Shown here piece by piece: positions 29,469 through 38,659 of a DNA stretch of 64,000 bases (the first letter of the stretch is position 1; every line of letters starts with the position of its first letter). The stretch spans positions 1 to 64,000 of the forward strand of contig CP095846.1 of assembly GCA_023100825.1 (NCBI GenBank), written 5' to 3'. Under the pieces are notes generated by a model. The model searched no databases and was not told the DNA's origin. It saw only the letters and a program-made list of their open reading frames with translations. The DNA is from Nocardioidaceae bacterium SCSIO 66511 (GTDB taxonomy: Bacteria > Actinomycetota > Actinomycetes > Propionibacteriales > Nocardioidaceae). A program made the translations under genes and the position numbers.

Positions 29469-30863
29469 GCCGCCGCGGACACGAGTACGTACGACGGCCA
29501 CGATGCCGACCAGGACGCTGAGTACCGCGAACGCGGTCGGTACGGCGAGCGCTCGCTGGTAGTCGTCGGACGAAGCGGTTGCGGAATGATCGCCGACCAG
29601 CACGACGGTGACGAGGGCAAGACCCAAGGCGGCACCGAGCTGGAAACCCGTGTAGACGACCCCACCTGCCACGCCGTGCTCAGACTCATCGAGGCAGCCG
29701 GTCGCGGCCGAGGTCAGCGGGCCGTAGACCAATGCGAAAGCGACCGCGACGAGTAGTAGCGAGGGAAGCAGGTCTACGTACGCCCAGTCCGCTTGGAGGC
29801 GTAGTGCCAGCAAGAACGCGGCCGCGGCGCTCGTCAGACCGGCGGTCATCACGCGTAGGTTGCCGAACCGCTCGACGAGACCGGGGGTGAAGATCGGGGC
29901 GAGCACCAGATCGATGCCCATGACGGCGAAGGTGAGTCCGGTTTCCAGGGGCGTCCACCCGCGCAAGTCCTGTAGGTAAAGCGTGATCGTGAACTGGAAT
30001 GCGAAGAATCCCGCCATGAACAACAGGCCGGCGGTGCTCGCCAACGGAAGCAGCCCGCGCCGCAGCAGGCTCAATCGTACGAGCGGCGCCGGTGAGCGTG
30101 ACTCGATCAGTACGAACGCGGTCACGGCGACTACCGCGACGACCATGGCGATGGCACCCGCGCGTACATCGCGGCTCTCGCCCAACGTCACGAGGGCGTA
30201 GATGAGGGCGACCATGCCAACGGTCGCCGTCACTGCTCCGCCGACGTCGAACGTACTCCGCGAACGCGACGACTCGTCTCCGCGGATCAACAGGTGCCCG
30301 GCGACCAACAACAACGCGCTCATCGCCATCGGCGCGAAAAAGACCCAGCGCCAGTTCACGGTCGTGAGCAGTCCACCGGCGACCATGCCGAGCACGAAGC
30401 CACCGGCACCGACCGCGCCGTAGATGGTGAGAGCGCGGGTACGAAGCGGACCTTCGGGAAAGCTGGAGGTGACGATGCTGAAGCCGGCCGGCGTCATGAA
30501 CCCGGCGGACACGCCGGTCACGAACCTTGCCACGATCAGCATCCACGGCTCGGTTGCGAGGCCGCCGAGCCCAGAGAACACGAGGAACGCCAACAGGGCC
30601 AGCAGGAAGACCCGGCGTCGACCGAAGATATCCGCCGAGCGGCCGCCCAGCAGCATGAATCCGGCGTAGCCGAGAACGAATGCGCTGATCACCCAGTGCG
30701 CAGCACCGGTCCCGAGGCCGATATCGGCGGCGATGTCCGGCACCGCAACGTTGAGCATGGCGATGTCGATGCCTTCGAGGAACAACGCGCCGCAGACGAC
30801 CAACAGGACTCCGACGGCCCGTACGGACATCCGCCGATCCGCGGACGGCGAGACAGTGCTCAC
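29421..30863 (-). CDS. MFS transporter, DHA2 (EmrB/QacA-like)
   Basis: This 480-residue drug:H+ antiporter-type protein has about 14 membrane helices. Motif A appears as GGRSADIFGRRRVF, and the helix-1 motif LFLEGIDIAMLNVAVPDI is typical of DHA2 exporters. GTG at 30863 is preferred because GGGGG lies 9 bases upstream; a TTG at 30878 is in frame. It is divergent from an HxlR-family regulator, with a perfect CGGTTAC-GTAACCG operator in the 76-base gap, so it is probably induced by its substrate. The tail overlaps the PucR gene by 48 bases. Confidence 0.9.
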   Translation of the reverse strand: MSTVSPSADRRMSVRAVGVLLVVCGALFLEGIDIAMLNVAVPDIAADIGLGTGAAHWVISAFVLGYAGFMLLGGRSADIFGRRRVFLLALLAFLVFSGLGGLATEPWMLIVARFVTGVSAGFMTPAGFSIVTSSFPEGPLRTRALTIYGAVGAGGFVLGMVAGGLLTTVNWRWVFFAPMAMSALLLVAGHLLIRGDESSRSRSTFDVGGAVTATVGMVALIYALVTLGESRDVRAGAIAMVVAVVAVTAFVLIESRSPAPLVRLSLLRRGLLPLASTAGLLFMAGFFAFQFTITLYLQDLRGWTPLETGLTFAVMGIDLVLAPIFTPGLVERFGNLRVMTAGLTSAAAAFLLALRLQADWAYVDLLPSLLLVAVAFALVYGPLTSAATGCLDESEHGVAGGVVYTGFQLGAALGLALVTVVLVGDHSATASSDDYQRALAVPTAFAVLSVLVGIVAVVRTRVRGGSADGSVQAPQLQCDV

Positions 30864-30894
30864 GAGATCTACCCCCAAGTTATTGAACGGAACT

Positions 30895-30913
30895 CGGTTA
30901 CGACTTGTAACCG
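30895..30913. promoter_or_regulatory. HxlR-type operator
   Basis: CGGTTAC (30895-30901) and GTAACCG (30907-30913) are perfectly inverted around 5 bases, midway between the divergent MFS and HxlR genes. HxlR-family dimers bind sites of this kind. Confidence 0.65.
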
Positions 30914-30939
30914 CACCAATTCTCAGCGATCATGCGTAC

Positions 30940-31398
30940 ATGGCGGAAGAAGGCACTTTGGAGTCACCCGGTTCCTCGGAGGTGACCGAAGGCGCCGTGC
31001 CCTGGGACAAGCCGGAAGCGTTCCAATGGGACAGCCGCGAGGAATGCGAGGTTCGCCAGATTCTGGACCGGATCGCCGACAAGTGGTCCCTCCTCGTCGT
31101 CTCGCTGCTCGAGCGGCGCACCATGCGGTTCAACGAGCTGCGTCGCGAGATCGACGGCATCAGCCAGCGGATGTTGAGTGTCACGCTGCGCCATCTCGAG
31201 CGAGACGGTCTCGTCCGGCGGACCATGTATCCGGAGGTGCCACCTCGAGTGGAGTATCAGATGACCGATCTCGGGTGCACCCTGCTGGACACCATTCAGT
31301 CACTGGTCAGTTGGACCGAAGAGCATCAGGGCGAGATCGTACGGGCCCGGGCGGAGTTCGACCGCGCCGGCAAGACCGCTACTGACAACGCTGGTTGA
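30940..31398 (+). CDS. HxlR-family winged-helix regulator
   Basis: This is a 152-residue regulator. The family core runs from about residue 37 (ECEVRQILDRIADKWSLLVVSLL), with the conserved cysteine that in several HxlR proteins senses aldehydes or electrophiles. The helix-turn-helix RFNELRREIDGISQRMLSVTLR follows. The first 30 residues, rich in Glu and Ser, are extra. ATG at 30940 is chosen because upstream in-frame codons lie inside the divergent transporter gene. It probably represses the MFS exporter. Its last 20 bases overlap the convergent ECF42 gene. Confidence 0.87.
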   Translation: MAEEGTLESPGSSEVTEGAVPWDKPEAFQWDSREECEVRQILDRIADKWSLLVVSLLERRTMRFNELRREIDGISQRMLSVTLRHLERDGLVRRTMYPEVPPRVEYQMTDLGCTLLDTIQSLVSWTEEHQGEIVRARAEFDRAGKTATDNAG

Positions 31399-32521
31399 GT
31401 CGGGCGGCCTGTTTGGTCAGGTGCACGCGTTCGGGCACATTGGACGCCTGCTCGGCGGCGACGGCATACAGGCGGGCCGCCCGCGCTGTGTCTCCGTCGC
31501 GCTCGTGTAGGTACGCCGCTACGGCGTGGTAGCGCGGCACATCGGTGTTCAGCTGGGACAGTGCGCGTAGCCCCTCGCGGGGCCCATCGGCCTCGCCGAG
31601 CGCGACGGCGCGGTTCAGCCGTGCGATGGGGCTGTCGGTGATTCGGACCAGCTCGTCGTACCACTCGACGATCTGCACCCAGTCGGTCTCCTCGACCGTA
31701 CGCGCATCTGCGTGCAGTGCAGCGATGGCGGCCTGGACCTGGAACTCCCCGAGCCGATCGCGCGCGAGAGCGGTCTGCAGGACATAGACGCCCTGGGTGA
31801 TCAGCGCGGTGTCCCAGCGAGCGCGGTTCTGCTCGGCGAGCGGCACCAGGCTCCCGTCTGCGGCGGTACGCGCCGGGCGCCGCGCGTGGTGGAGCAACAT
31901 GAGGGCAAGTAGCCCGGCGATCTCCTCGTGATCGAGCGCGGCTGAGAGCTGGCGGGTGAGACGGATGGCCTCGGCCGACAGGTCCACGTCGCCGGAGTAG
32001 CCCTCGTTGAAGACGAGATACAGCACCCGCAGCACCGTCGCCACATCGCCCGGCTGGTCGAGACGTACCTCTGCGACCGTGCGCTTGGCGCGGCTGATGC
32101 GTTGAGCCATCGTCGCCTCGGGCACGAGGTACGCCCGGGCGATCTGTCGGGTGCTGAGCCCGCCGACCGCCCGCAGAGTCAGTGAGACAGCGGAGGTCGG
32201 GGTGAGTGACGGGTGAGCGCACAGGAAGTAGAGCCAGAGCGAGTCGTCGGTCGAGTCGCCCGGCACCGGAGCCGGCTCCTCCTCGACGACTACTTCCCGC
32301 CGCTGCCGTGCGACCTCGGAACGCCGGGTGTCCAAGAACTGCCGCCAGGCGGCCGTCACCAACCAGCCCTGCGGATCTCGGGGCGGATCGTCGGGCCAGA
32401 CCCGAAGCGCCTTGATCAGCGCATCCTGGACGGCATCCTCGGCCGCCGCGAAATCAGCTCCGCGACGGACAAGGATGGCGATGACCGCCGGCGTCAGGCT
32501 GCGCAGCAGAACCTCGTCCAT
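31379..32521 (-). CDS. ECF42-family RNA polymerase sigma factor
   Basis: This 380-residue sigma factor has region 2 (about 5-70, AAAEDAVQDALIKALRVWP) and region 4 (about 105-160, GLSTRQIARAYLVPEATMAQRISRAKRT). A long C-terminal DUF6596/TPR-like extension (about 175-380) includes VFNEGY and LNRAVALGEADG. This architecture defines ECF42, which has no anti-sigma factor and uses the tail for activity. The ATG at 32521 lies 5 bases after the stop of the DGPF-domain gene, the standard ECF42 partner, so the two form one operon. The signal is unknown. Confidence 0.92.
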   Translation of the reverse strand: MDEVLLRSLTPAVIAILVRRGADFAAAEDAVQDALIKALRVWPDDPPRDPQGWLVTAAWRQFLDTRRSEVARQRREVVVEEEPAPVPGDSTDDSLWLYFLCAHPSLTPTSAVSLTLRAVGGLSTRQIARAYLVPEATMAQRISRAKRTVAEVRLDQPGDVATVLRVLYLVFNEGYSGDVDLSAEAIRLTRQLSAALDHEEIAGLLALMLLHHARRPARTAADGSLVPLAEQNRARWDTALITQGVYVLQTALARDRLGEFQVQAAIAALHADARTVEETDWVQIVEWYDELVRITDSPIARLNRAVALGEADGPREGLRALSQLNTDVPRYHAVAAYLHERDGDTARAARLYAVAAEQASNVPERVHLTKQAARLNQRCQ

Positions 32522-32526
32522 CGGGT

Positions 32527-32934
32527 CTACTCCGAAGCGCTGGCCGACTCGGTCAGGAACGGGCGTACCTCGAGCCACTCGCGGAGCGGCTCACCGCCCT
32601 CGCCCGGTGCAGCGGACAGCTCGCCGGCGAGCTCGAGCGCACGTTCGTAGCTGTCGACGTCGATCACCATCCAGCCGGCGATCAGGTCTTTGGTCTCCGC
32701 GAACGGTCCGTCGGTCACCGGCGGGCGACCCTCCCCGTCGTAGCGGACGAACGTGCCCGACGGCGACAGGGCATGCTCGTCCACGAACTCCCCTGTCTCC
32801 TTCAGCCGATCGGCGAAGTCGCGCATGTACTGGACATGTGCGGAAACCTCCTCCGGCTTCCACTCGTCGATCATCGTGTCGAAGAGCGGGGTGGGTCCGC
32901 CGCGGTAATGCTTGAGCAGCAGGTACTTGGCCAT
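32527..32934 (-). CDS. YCII/DGPF-domain protein (ECF42 partner)
   Basis: This 135-residue protein is built on the YCII (DGPF) fold. It has the family hallmark DGPFAETKDLIAGW at about 78-91, and the histidine of MAKYLLLKHYRGG lies in the first strand. AGGAGAA precedes the ATG at 32934; in-frame codons upstream would add 26 unlikely residues. It is the first gene of an operon with the ECF42 sigma factor and is presumably among its targets. Enzymatic activity for DGPF proteins has not been established. Confidence 0.88.
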   Translation of the reverse strand: MAKYLLLKHYRGGPTPLFDTMIDEWKPEEVSAHVQYMRDFADRLKETGEFVDEHALSPSGTFVRYDGEGRPPVTDGPFAETKDLIAGWMVIDVDSYERALELAGELSAAPGEGGEPLREWLEVRPFLTESASASE

Positions 32935-33092
32935 GGTGTTCTCCTCGGTGCGGTACGGCCCATTCTGGCCGCGTTCACCACAGGGACGTAACCGATGCGC
33001 CGTTCTCGACATCGCCGCGGCTACGACTTCGGCTGTTCCTTCGGTGCGATTACCGCCTGCCCGATTCGGATTCCGTACCTGGTGAACGACCG
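32935..33092. other. Intergenic region upstream of the DGPF-sigma operon
   Basis: These 158 bases hold the ribosome site of the DGPF gene and should hold its promoter. I cannot identify a reliable -35/-10 pair or a terminator for the M6 protease gene that ends at 33093. Confidence 0.4.
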
Positions 33093-35117
33093 CTACCTGC
33101 GTACGTTCACCCTGACCTGCTTCGACTTCTTCGGGTTCGACTCGCTGCGTACGCGGATCGTGACCTTGCCCTTCTTGGCGGCGTCGTCGCCGGGCGTCAC
33201 GTACACGACCGCACGGCGGCTACCGCCGGCGCGTACCGCGAGGACGTCGTGGGGCTGCCAGGTCTGCCAACCCTTGCCCTTGACCTTGGTCGAGATGCGG
33301 TAGACGTCGGAGGAGAAGCGGCCGCCTGCCGACTCGCCGGAGTTGAACACCGGAAGCTTGATCTTCATCGAGCCACCGACGACCCACTGCGTCTGTGGTT
33401 TGCCGAGCTTCACACCGCGCCGGATCGACGGATCGTCGTGCAACGCGCGTACGGCAACCTGGTACGAAAGCAGGCCTTCGGCGTCGCGCTTGCGATCGAG
33501 CACATAGAACGCAAGGTCGTTCGCCTTGTCGACGTACTCGTACTCAGAGCCGGAGTCCGTGCCCGCATGGAACAAACCATCGGACAGTTGGCGGAAGTCG
33601 CCGAGCGAGATCATCGCGTCGGTGCCGTCGGGCCGCGTGAAGTCAACCATGTTGATGTCTTGCGGGTTGGCATCCTTGACCCAGATGAACGGAGCGCGGT
33701 CTTGATTCTTGGTCTTCGCCAAGAGCACGCCGGAGTCCGGGGTGAACGAGTCGCTGCCGATCCGGTCGACGACCTCGACGGTGTAGTTGTCGTAGCCGCC
33801 GCCGTCGCAGAGGTACGCCTTGTCGCCGGTGTAGCCCTCGGCCTCGCAGTCGGACAGGTCTCCGCCGTCGAGCCGCAGGTTCACACCCGAGATCAAACCG
33901 TCGCCCTGGATCTCGCGTGCGGTGACGTTCGTGGTCAGCACGCCCTTCGAGATCAGCTTCTGCCGCGACAGGTCGATGACGGCGTTGTCGTCGACGATCC
34001 CGAGGTCGAGCTTGTTGCGCAGCATGTGATGCGCGCCCATCTGCGATCCGATCGTGGTCGGGATGTAGTACCGCTTGTGCGGGCCGCCCGGGCCGTTGAA
34101 TGTGCCGCGGCTGAGCATGTCCCAGATGCCGGAGTACGAGCGTCGGATCGGGTCGCCGTACGGGTTGTTGTAGTTGTCCGAGATGCCCAGGTTGTGGCTG
34201 AACTCGTGTGCGTACACGGATCGACCGCTGCTCTCTGCCTCGATCGAGGTATTACCCGATGCGTTCGGCCACATGGACGCGGCCGACTTCCAGGAGGTCC
34301 ACGGGACGTACCGCGTCTTCGACCAGTTCTTCAGCGTCGGGTCGGCCTCTTTGAGGTCGGCGGGCGGACCGAACTCGTCGGTGACGTCCTCCTTGGTCTG
34401 GAACTTCATCTCGCCGAACTCCTGCCAGGTCGACGACTCGTCCTCACCGGCGCCGATGTAGAAGACGTTGTCGAACTTGTCGGCGATCCCCTTGCCCGCG
34501 TCGGCTTCCCACGCGGCCTTGGCGTCGTCACGGAAACTCCGGTCGCAATTGCCGGTCTTGGGGCAGTCGTCGCCGAAGCCCTGCAGGTGGTACTCGAACT
34601 CGCGGCCAGGCAGGCGGTACGCGCCGAAGGCGGTGAGCTCGATGCCGAACTTCCCGGCCGAGTCCTCCATCCAGTACTCGTTGATCGTGTGCCCGCGGTT
34701 CAGCTCGCTCGGTTCGTTGAGCAGTTTGCGGTAGAACTCCGGAACCTCGGCGCGCGGTATGTCATGCGCCTCTTCGGTCGGCATGCCGAACGGCGTCGAA
34801 CCCTCCGGCTGGGTGATTGCGAAGTCCTGATCGGCGTAGTCCACCAGCACGATCGCCGCCTGGAACTTCTTCTTCGTCGGCTCGATCGACGGATCTGCCC
34901 AGTCGGTTCCCGGTACGGGTTCGAAATCGTCCCACGTCATATCGTCGGGATTGACCCAGTTCTGGGGATCGACGGGCGTACCGACCGGACTCTGCGCCGC
35001 GACGACCGGCGAGCTCGCCGCCGTGGTTGTCGAGGTTTCGGCGTACGTTGCGGCCGATACGAGTGCGGATGCGGTGACGACGGCGGACACCGCCGCGCCG
35101 ATGCGGAGCATGCTCAT
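33093..35117 (-). CDS. Secreted M6 (immune inhibitor A-like) metalloprotease
   Basis: This is a 674-residue secreted protein. A signal peptide with a hydrophobic core covers about residues 5-25. The M6 peptidase domain has the zinc motif HEFSHNLGISD near residue 305, two histidines and a third acidic ligand, followed by DMLSRGTFNGPGG. The C-terminal 100 residues are beta-rich and basic (KGKVTIRVRS) and may bind the cell wall or substrate. AAGGGGA precedes the ATG. M6 enzymes degrade extracellular proteins. It is divergent from a secreted X-Pro-peptidase-like hydrolase; together they could degrade peptides stepwise. Confidence 0.88.
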   Translation of the reverse strand: MSMLRIGAAVSAVVTASALVSAATYAETSTTTAASSPVVAAQSPVGTPVDPQNWVNPDDMTWDDFEPVPGTDWADPSIEPTKKKFQAAIVLVDYADQDFAITQPEGSTPFGMPTEEAHDIPRAEVPEFYRKLLNEPSELNRGHTINEYWMEDSAGKFGIELTAFGAYRLPGREFEYHLQGFGDDCPKTGNCDRSFRDDAKAAWEADAGKGIADKFDNVFYIGAGEDESSTWQEFGEMKFQTKEDVTDEFGPPADLKEADPTLKNWSKTRYVPWTSWKSAASMWPNASGNTSIEAESSGRSVYAHEFSHNLGISDNYNNPYGDPIRRSYSGIWDMLSRGTFNGPGGPHKRYYIPTTIGSQMGAHHMLRNKLDLGIVDDNAVIDLSRQKLISKGVLTTNVTAREIQGDGLISGVNLRLDGGDLSDCEAEGYTGDKAYLCDGGGYDNYTVEVVDRIGSDSFTPDSGVLLAKTKNQDRAPFIWVKDANPQDINMVDFTRPDGTDAMISLGDFRQLSDGLFHAGTDSGSEYEYVDKANDLAFYVLDRKRDAEGLLSYQVAVRALHDDPSIRRGVKLGKPQTQWVVGGSMKIKLPVFNSGESAGGRFSSDVYRISTKVKGKGWQTWQPHDVLAVRAGGSRRAVVYVTPGDDAAKKGKVTIRVRSESNPKKSKQVRVNVRR

Positions 35118-35342
35118 GGAACGTCCCCTTCACGGGCTTTGCCGGTTCCGGCCCAATCTATGCCGTCGCGACGCGTACTTCTTCCAGCAGATGCAGGAAG
35201 GATTCGGCAGCATCCTCGTGCAGCCGAACAGTTCGAGCACGGGCGGGTCGGGTACGAGAGTTGACGCGGTCACCCGTTTAGCGGTCATATTGCCTACGCA
35301 GGACGCCTGGGGCCGGCGTCACCGTCTAATGGAGGGCGACCC
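35118..35342. other. Divergent promoter region of two secreted hydrolases
   Basis: This 225-base region separates the M6 protease and X-Pro-peptidase genes. It contains a candidate promoter for the plus-strand gene (35261-35291) and GGAGG before its GTG. No gene is visible. Confidence 0.5.
35261..35291 (+). promoter_or_regulatory. Candidate promoter of the X-Pro-peptidase-like gene
   Basis: TTGACG (35261-35266) resembles a -35 element, and CATATT (35286-35291) resembles a -10 after 19 bases (18 if TCATAT is used). The predicted leader is about 45 bases. The spacing is slightly long. Confidence 0.35.
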
Positions 35343-37172
35343 GTGACCAGCAGATCCCATCGAACCCGCAGCCTTGCCGTCGGCGCGTTCGCCGCCGTGC
35401 TCGGAGCCGGTGTCCTGAGCGGTCCGGCCGGCGCAGCGGCCGACCCCGACTTCGAGGGCCCCGTCTTCGAGGACGGCATGAGTCAGCCGGTGTTCAACGA
35501 CAACCCCGATGACTGGATCCGACAGGAACTGTGGGTCGAGACCGGTTTCGACAGCGATCACGACGGCGACCCCGACCGAGTGCACGTGAGCCTCGCGCGG
35601 CCGGCCGAGACCGAGTCGGACGATGTGAAGGTGCCCGTCGTCTACGAAGACAGCCCCTACTACGCGGGGATCGGCCCGGCCGAGAACTGGGGCGTCGACC
35701 ACGAGTTGGGTGCTCCGCCGGACTCCCGGCCGACGACACCTCCGTGGGACGCCGGAGACACGAGCCCGATCATCTCGACCGGGTATGAATCGACGTGGAT
35801 TCCGCGCGGGTACGCAGTTGTGCACTCCGAATCGCCCGGCACCGGCCTGTCCGACGGTTGCCCCACGTCCGGTGGACCGAACGAGACGCTTGCACCCAAG
35901 GCGGTCATCGACTGGCTGAACGGTCGCGCGCAGGCGTACACCGGGCAGGACAACGATGAACCGGTCGCGGCGCCGGACTGGACGACCGGCAAGGTCGGCA
36001 TGACGGGTACGTCGTACAACGGCACGCTCCCCCAGGCGGTCGCGACGACCGGCGTCGAAGGCCTCGACGCGATCATCCCGGTGTCGGCGATCAGCAACTG
36101 GTACGACTACTACCGCGCCAACGGAGCCGTGCGTGCGCCCGGCGGATACCAGGGTGAGGACACCGACGTACTAGCGGATGCCGTCTATTCGCGGGCCGAT
36201 CGCGCGATCTGTCAGCCGGTCATCGCCAAGCTCGCCGCCGAGCAGGACCGTGCGACGGGCGACTACAGCCGCTACTGGGCGAACCGCGACTACATGCGCG
36301 ACGTCGACAACGTCAAGGCCGCGACGCTGGTCGCACACGGGTTGAACGACTGGAACGTCATGGCCAAGAACGCCGCGCAGTTCTACCGCGCGATCGAGCG
36401 CAACCACGTACCGCACCAGATCTACCTGCATCAGGGCGGCCATGGCGGCGCTCCGCCGGACGACATGATGAACCGTTGGTTCACCAGGTTCCTCTACGGC
36501 GTCGACAACGGCGTGGAGAAGGCCCCGCACGCGTACATCGTGCGCGAGGGCGACGACCGCAGCGACCCGACGTCGTACCAGAACTTCCCGGATCCGAAGG
36601 CTGCCGATGTCAACCTCCGGACCACGCCGGGCGGCCGTACGCAAGGCGGGCTCGCGACCGGCGGACACGGCAAGGGCGCGCAGGAGTCGTTGATCGACGA
36701 CGCGAGTATCAAGGCGCAGTCTCTCGTCGATGCGGCCACGTCGAAGCATCGACTCGCCTACCTCACGGGTTCGCTCGATCGCGACGTACGGATCAGCGGT
36801 ACGCCGACCGTACGGCTGCGTACCTCGTTCAGCGCGAAACGAGCCAACCTCACGGCGCTTCTGGTGCAGTACGACGAGGACGGCTCGGCGACGATCCTGA
36901 CGCGGGGTTGGATGGACCCGCGGAATCGGATCTCCGATCGCTTCGAGGTGCCGCTGCGTCCCGGTAAGCAGGCGATGATGCGTTTCGACCTGCAGCCGAA
37001 GGACTCCGTGATCCCGGCCGGTTCGCGAATCGGGCTCGTGGTGCTGTCCAGCGACAACGAGTTCACGATTCGTCCCGCCGCGGGTACGAAGCTGACGCTC
37101 GCCACCCAGTCGAGCCGACTCAACCTTCCGGTCGTGGGCGGCAAGCGAGCCTGGCGGAAGGCCCTCGGCTAG
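35343..37172 (+). CDS. Secreted CocE/NonD-family hydrolase, X-Pro dipeptidyl-peptidase-like
   Basis: This is a 609-residue secreted serine hydrolase. A signal peptide ends near AGAAA (about residue 31). The alpha/beta hydrolase domain has the nucleophile in GTSYNG (about 224), the acid in HGLNDWNV (about 334) and the histidine in HQGGHGG (about 365). A C-terminal galactose-binding-like beta domain (about 460-600) is typical of the PepX/cocaine-esterase family. Family members remove X-Pro dipeptides or hydrolyse esters; the substrate is not certain. GTG at 35343 follows GGAGG. It is a paralogue of the gene at 41258-43162. Confidence 0.88.
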   Translation: MTSRSHRTRSLAVGAFAAVLGAGVLSGPAGAAADPDFEGPVFEDGMSQPVFNDNPDDWIRQELWVETGFDSDHDGDPDRVHVSLARPAETESDDVKVPVVYEDSPYYAGIGPAENWGVDHELGAPPDSRPTTPPWDAGDTSPIISTGYESTWIPRGYAVVHSESPGTGLSDGCPTSGGPNETLAPKAVIDWLNGRAQAYTGQDNDEPVAAPDWTTGKVGMTGTSYNGTLPQAVATTGVEGLDAIIPVSAISNWYDYYRANGAVRAPGGYQGEDTDVLADAVYSRADRAICQPVIAKLAAEQDRATGDYSRYWANRDYMRDVDNVKAATLVAHGLNDWNVMAKNAAQFYRAIERNHVPHQIYLHQGGHGGAPPDDMMNRWFTRFLYGVDNGVEKAPHAYIVREGDDRSDPTSYQNFPDPKAADVNLRTTPGGRTQGGLATGGHGKGAQESLIDDASIKAQSLVDAATSKHRLAYLTGSLDRDVRISGTPTVRLRTSFSAKRANLTALLVQYDEDGSATILTRGWMDPRNRISDRFEVPLRPGKQAMMRFDLQPKDSVIPAGSRIGLVVLSSDNEFTIRPAAGTKLTLATQSSRLNLPVVGGKRAWRKALG

Positions 37173-37180
37173 ACCACGTG

Positions 37181-37229
37181 TGCCGAGTTCGAGTGGGACT
37201 GGGCTGACCAGAACCACTCGAACTCGGCA
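37181..37229. terminator. Perfect 16-bp hairpin between convergent genes
   Basis: TGCCGAGTTCGAGTGG (37181-37196) pairs exactly with CCACTCGAACTCGGCA (37214-37229). The loop itself contains CTGG/CCAG. It fills the 61-base gap between two convergent genes and should terminate both. Confidence 0.8.
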
Positions 37230-37233
37230 AACG

Positions 37234-38643
37234 CTATGCCTGCTGCGGCTCTCGTACGCTCCGGTTCGAGCGCAGACCGGTAGCCGCACCGGCGAGCGCG
37301 AAGACCGCGAGCCCGACGAGCAGATAGATCGACGAACGCTGCATCGTCGACCCGAGGTTGACGAGTACGCCGGCGACTGCCGACCCGAATGCGAGCGACA
37401 TCAACTCGACGGTGTTGATACCGGCCGATGCCTTCACCGCCTGCTCGGAGTCGTCCGTACCGCTCATGACGGCGACGATCACATGCGGGAACGCGAGGCC
37501 GATCCCAGTGCCGGCGAACACGAGGGCGATCGCCCAGCCGATCACCAGTGTCGGGCCCATGTCGTCGCGTTGGAGCAACGCGGCAATCGTGAGACCGAGG
37601 GCGAGCACCGACGGGCCGACCACCCGAAGTGCGCGTTGGACCGAGTCACTCTCGGCGTTGGAGCTGAAGATCATCGAGAACGACCAGCCCAGCGAAACCG
37701 CGGCGCCGAGGAAGCCGGCCACCAACGGGTCGAGACCACCGAGATGCTGCCCGAACAGCGGAGTGAACGCCTCAACGGTGGTGCCGATCGAAAGCATGGC
37801 GACGGTCAGGTAGAGCCAACGCAGCGGTGACCGCCCCTTGTACGTCGAGCCGGGAAGCACCCGGATCGGTGATCGGCGCTCCCATGCGACGAAGGCCCCG
37901 AGCAGAGCGACGCCGGCGACAAGCGCCGTCACCATCAAGGTGTCGTCGTCGAGTATTCCGGCGATGCTGATCGCGGCCGTAGAAGCGGTGAGCAGTGCAA
38001 GGGAGATGCCGGGGACAGGCTCGGGTGTGCTCGACCGCTCGGTACGTGGAAGGACCCGCGGTGCGATCAGGGCGATACCGCCACCGAGCACGGCGAGCGT
38101 GACGAATGCGAACCGCCACGCATCGAACTGTGCGAACGCTCCCCCGACCGCGGGACCCGCCAGCGTCCCAAAACCCCACATGGCCGAGACCAGCGCGGTG
38201 GCGCGTGCCCACAAGTGTTCGGGCAGGGCCGCCTGGATAAGTGCGTACCCCAGTCCGGCGAGCAGCCCACCGCCGAACCCCTGAACGGCGCGTCCGACCA
38301 GCATGACCTCCATCGTCGGGCTGGCCGCGCAGACCAATGTTCCGAGGATGAACGGTGCGAGTCCGGCCAGGTACGCACTCGTGGCTCCGCGCGCGGCGAG
38401 TAGCGGACTGACCAGCATCGACGACACGACGGAAGCGATCATGAAGACGGTGGTGGTCCACGCGTACAGCTCGAGGCCGCCGATCTCGTCGACGGCTGTC
38501 GGCAGCAGGCTGGTGGTGAGGAAGATGTTGATCGCGTGCAGCGCAACGCCACCCGCGAGAACGAATGCGATGGGCAGGTAGGGGCCACCGAGAAGCTCGC
38601 GCCAGGTGCCGCGCGGAGTGGGCGGTGTTCCGGTCGTGGTCAT
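37234..38643 (-). CDS. MFS transporter
   Basis: This 469-residue major facilitator protein has about 14 hydrophobic helices. The helix-1 segment HAINIFLTTSLLPTAVDEIGGL and GRAVQGFGGGLLAGLGYA fit multidrug or siderophore exporters of the DHA2 type. The substrate is unknown. The start ATG is at 38643. A 16-base perfect palindrome lies 17 bases upstream and is probably the binding site of a regulator not encoded next door. It is divergent from the AurF-like oxygenase operon, so the two may share control, but each has its own inverted repeat. Confidence 0.88.
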   Translation of the reverse strand: MTTTGTPPTPRGTWRELLGGPYLPIAFVLAGGVALHAINIFLTTSLLPTAVDEIGGLELYAWTTTVFMIASVVSSMLVSPLLAARGATSAYLAGLAPFILGTLVCAASPTMEVMLVGRAVQGFGGGLLAGLGYALIQAALPEHLWARATALVSAMWGFGTLAGPAVGGAFAQFDAWRFAFVTLAVLGGGIALIAPRVLPRTERSSTPEPVPGISLALLTASTAAISIAGILDDDTLMVTALVAGVALLGAFVAWERRSPIRVLPGSTYKGRSPLRWLYLTVAMLSIGTTVEAFTPLFGQHLGGLDPLVAGFLGAAVSLGWSFSMIFSSNAESDSVQRALRVVGPSVLALGLTIAALLQRDDMGPTLVIGWAIALVFAGTGIGLAFPHVIVAVMSGTDDSEQAVKASAGINTVELMSLAFGSAVAGVLVNLGSTMQRSSIYLLVGLAVFALAGAATGLRSNRSVREPQQA

Positions 38644-38659
38644 GCCAGAAACTTAGAAG

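Noticed and set aside
33249-35264. A 671-codon plus-strand frame opposite the M6 protease
   Set aside because: The minus strand carries the signal peptide and zinc motif; the plus frame is a long mirror frame caused by high GC.
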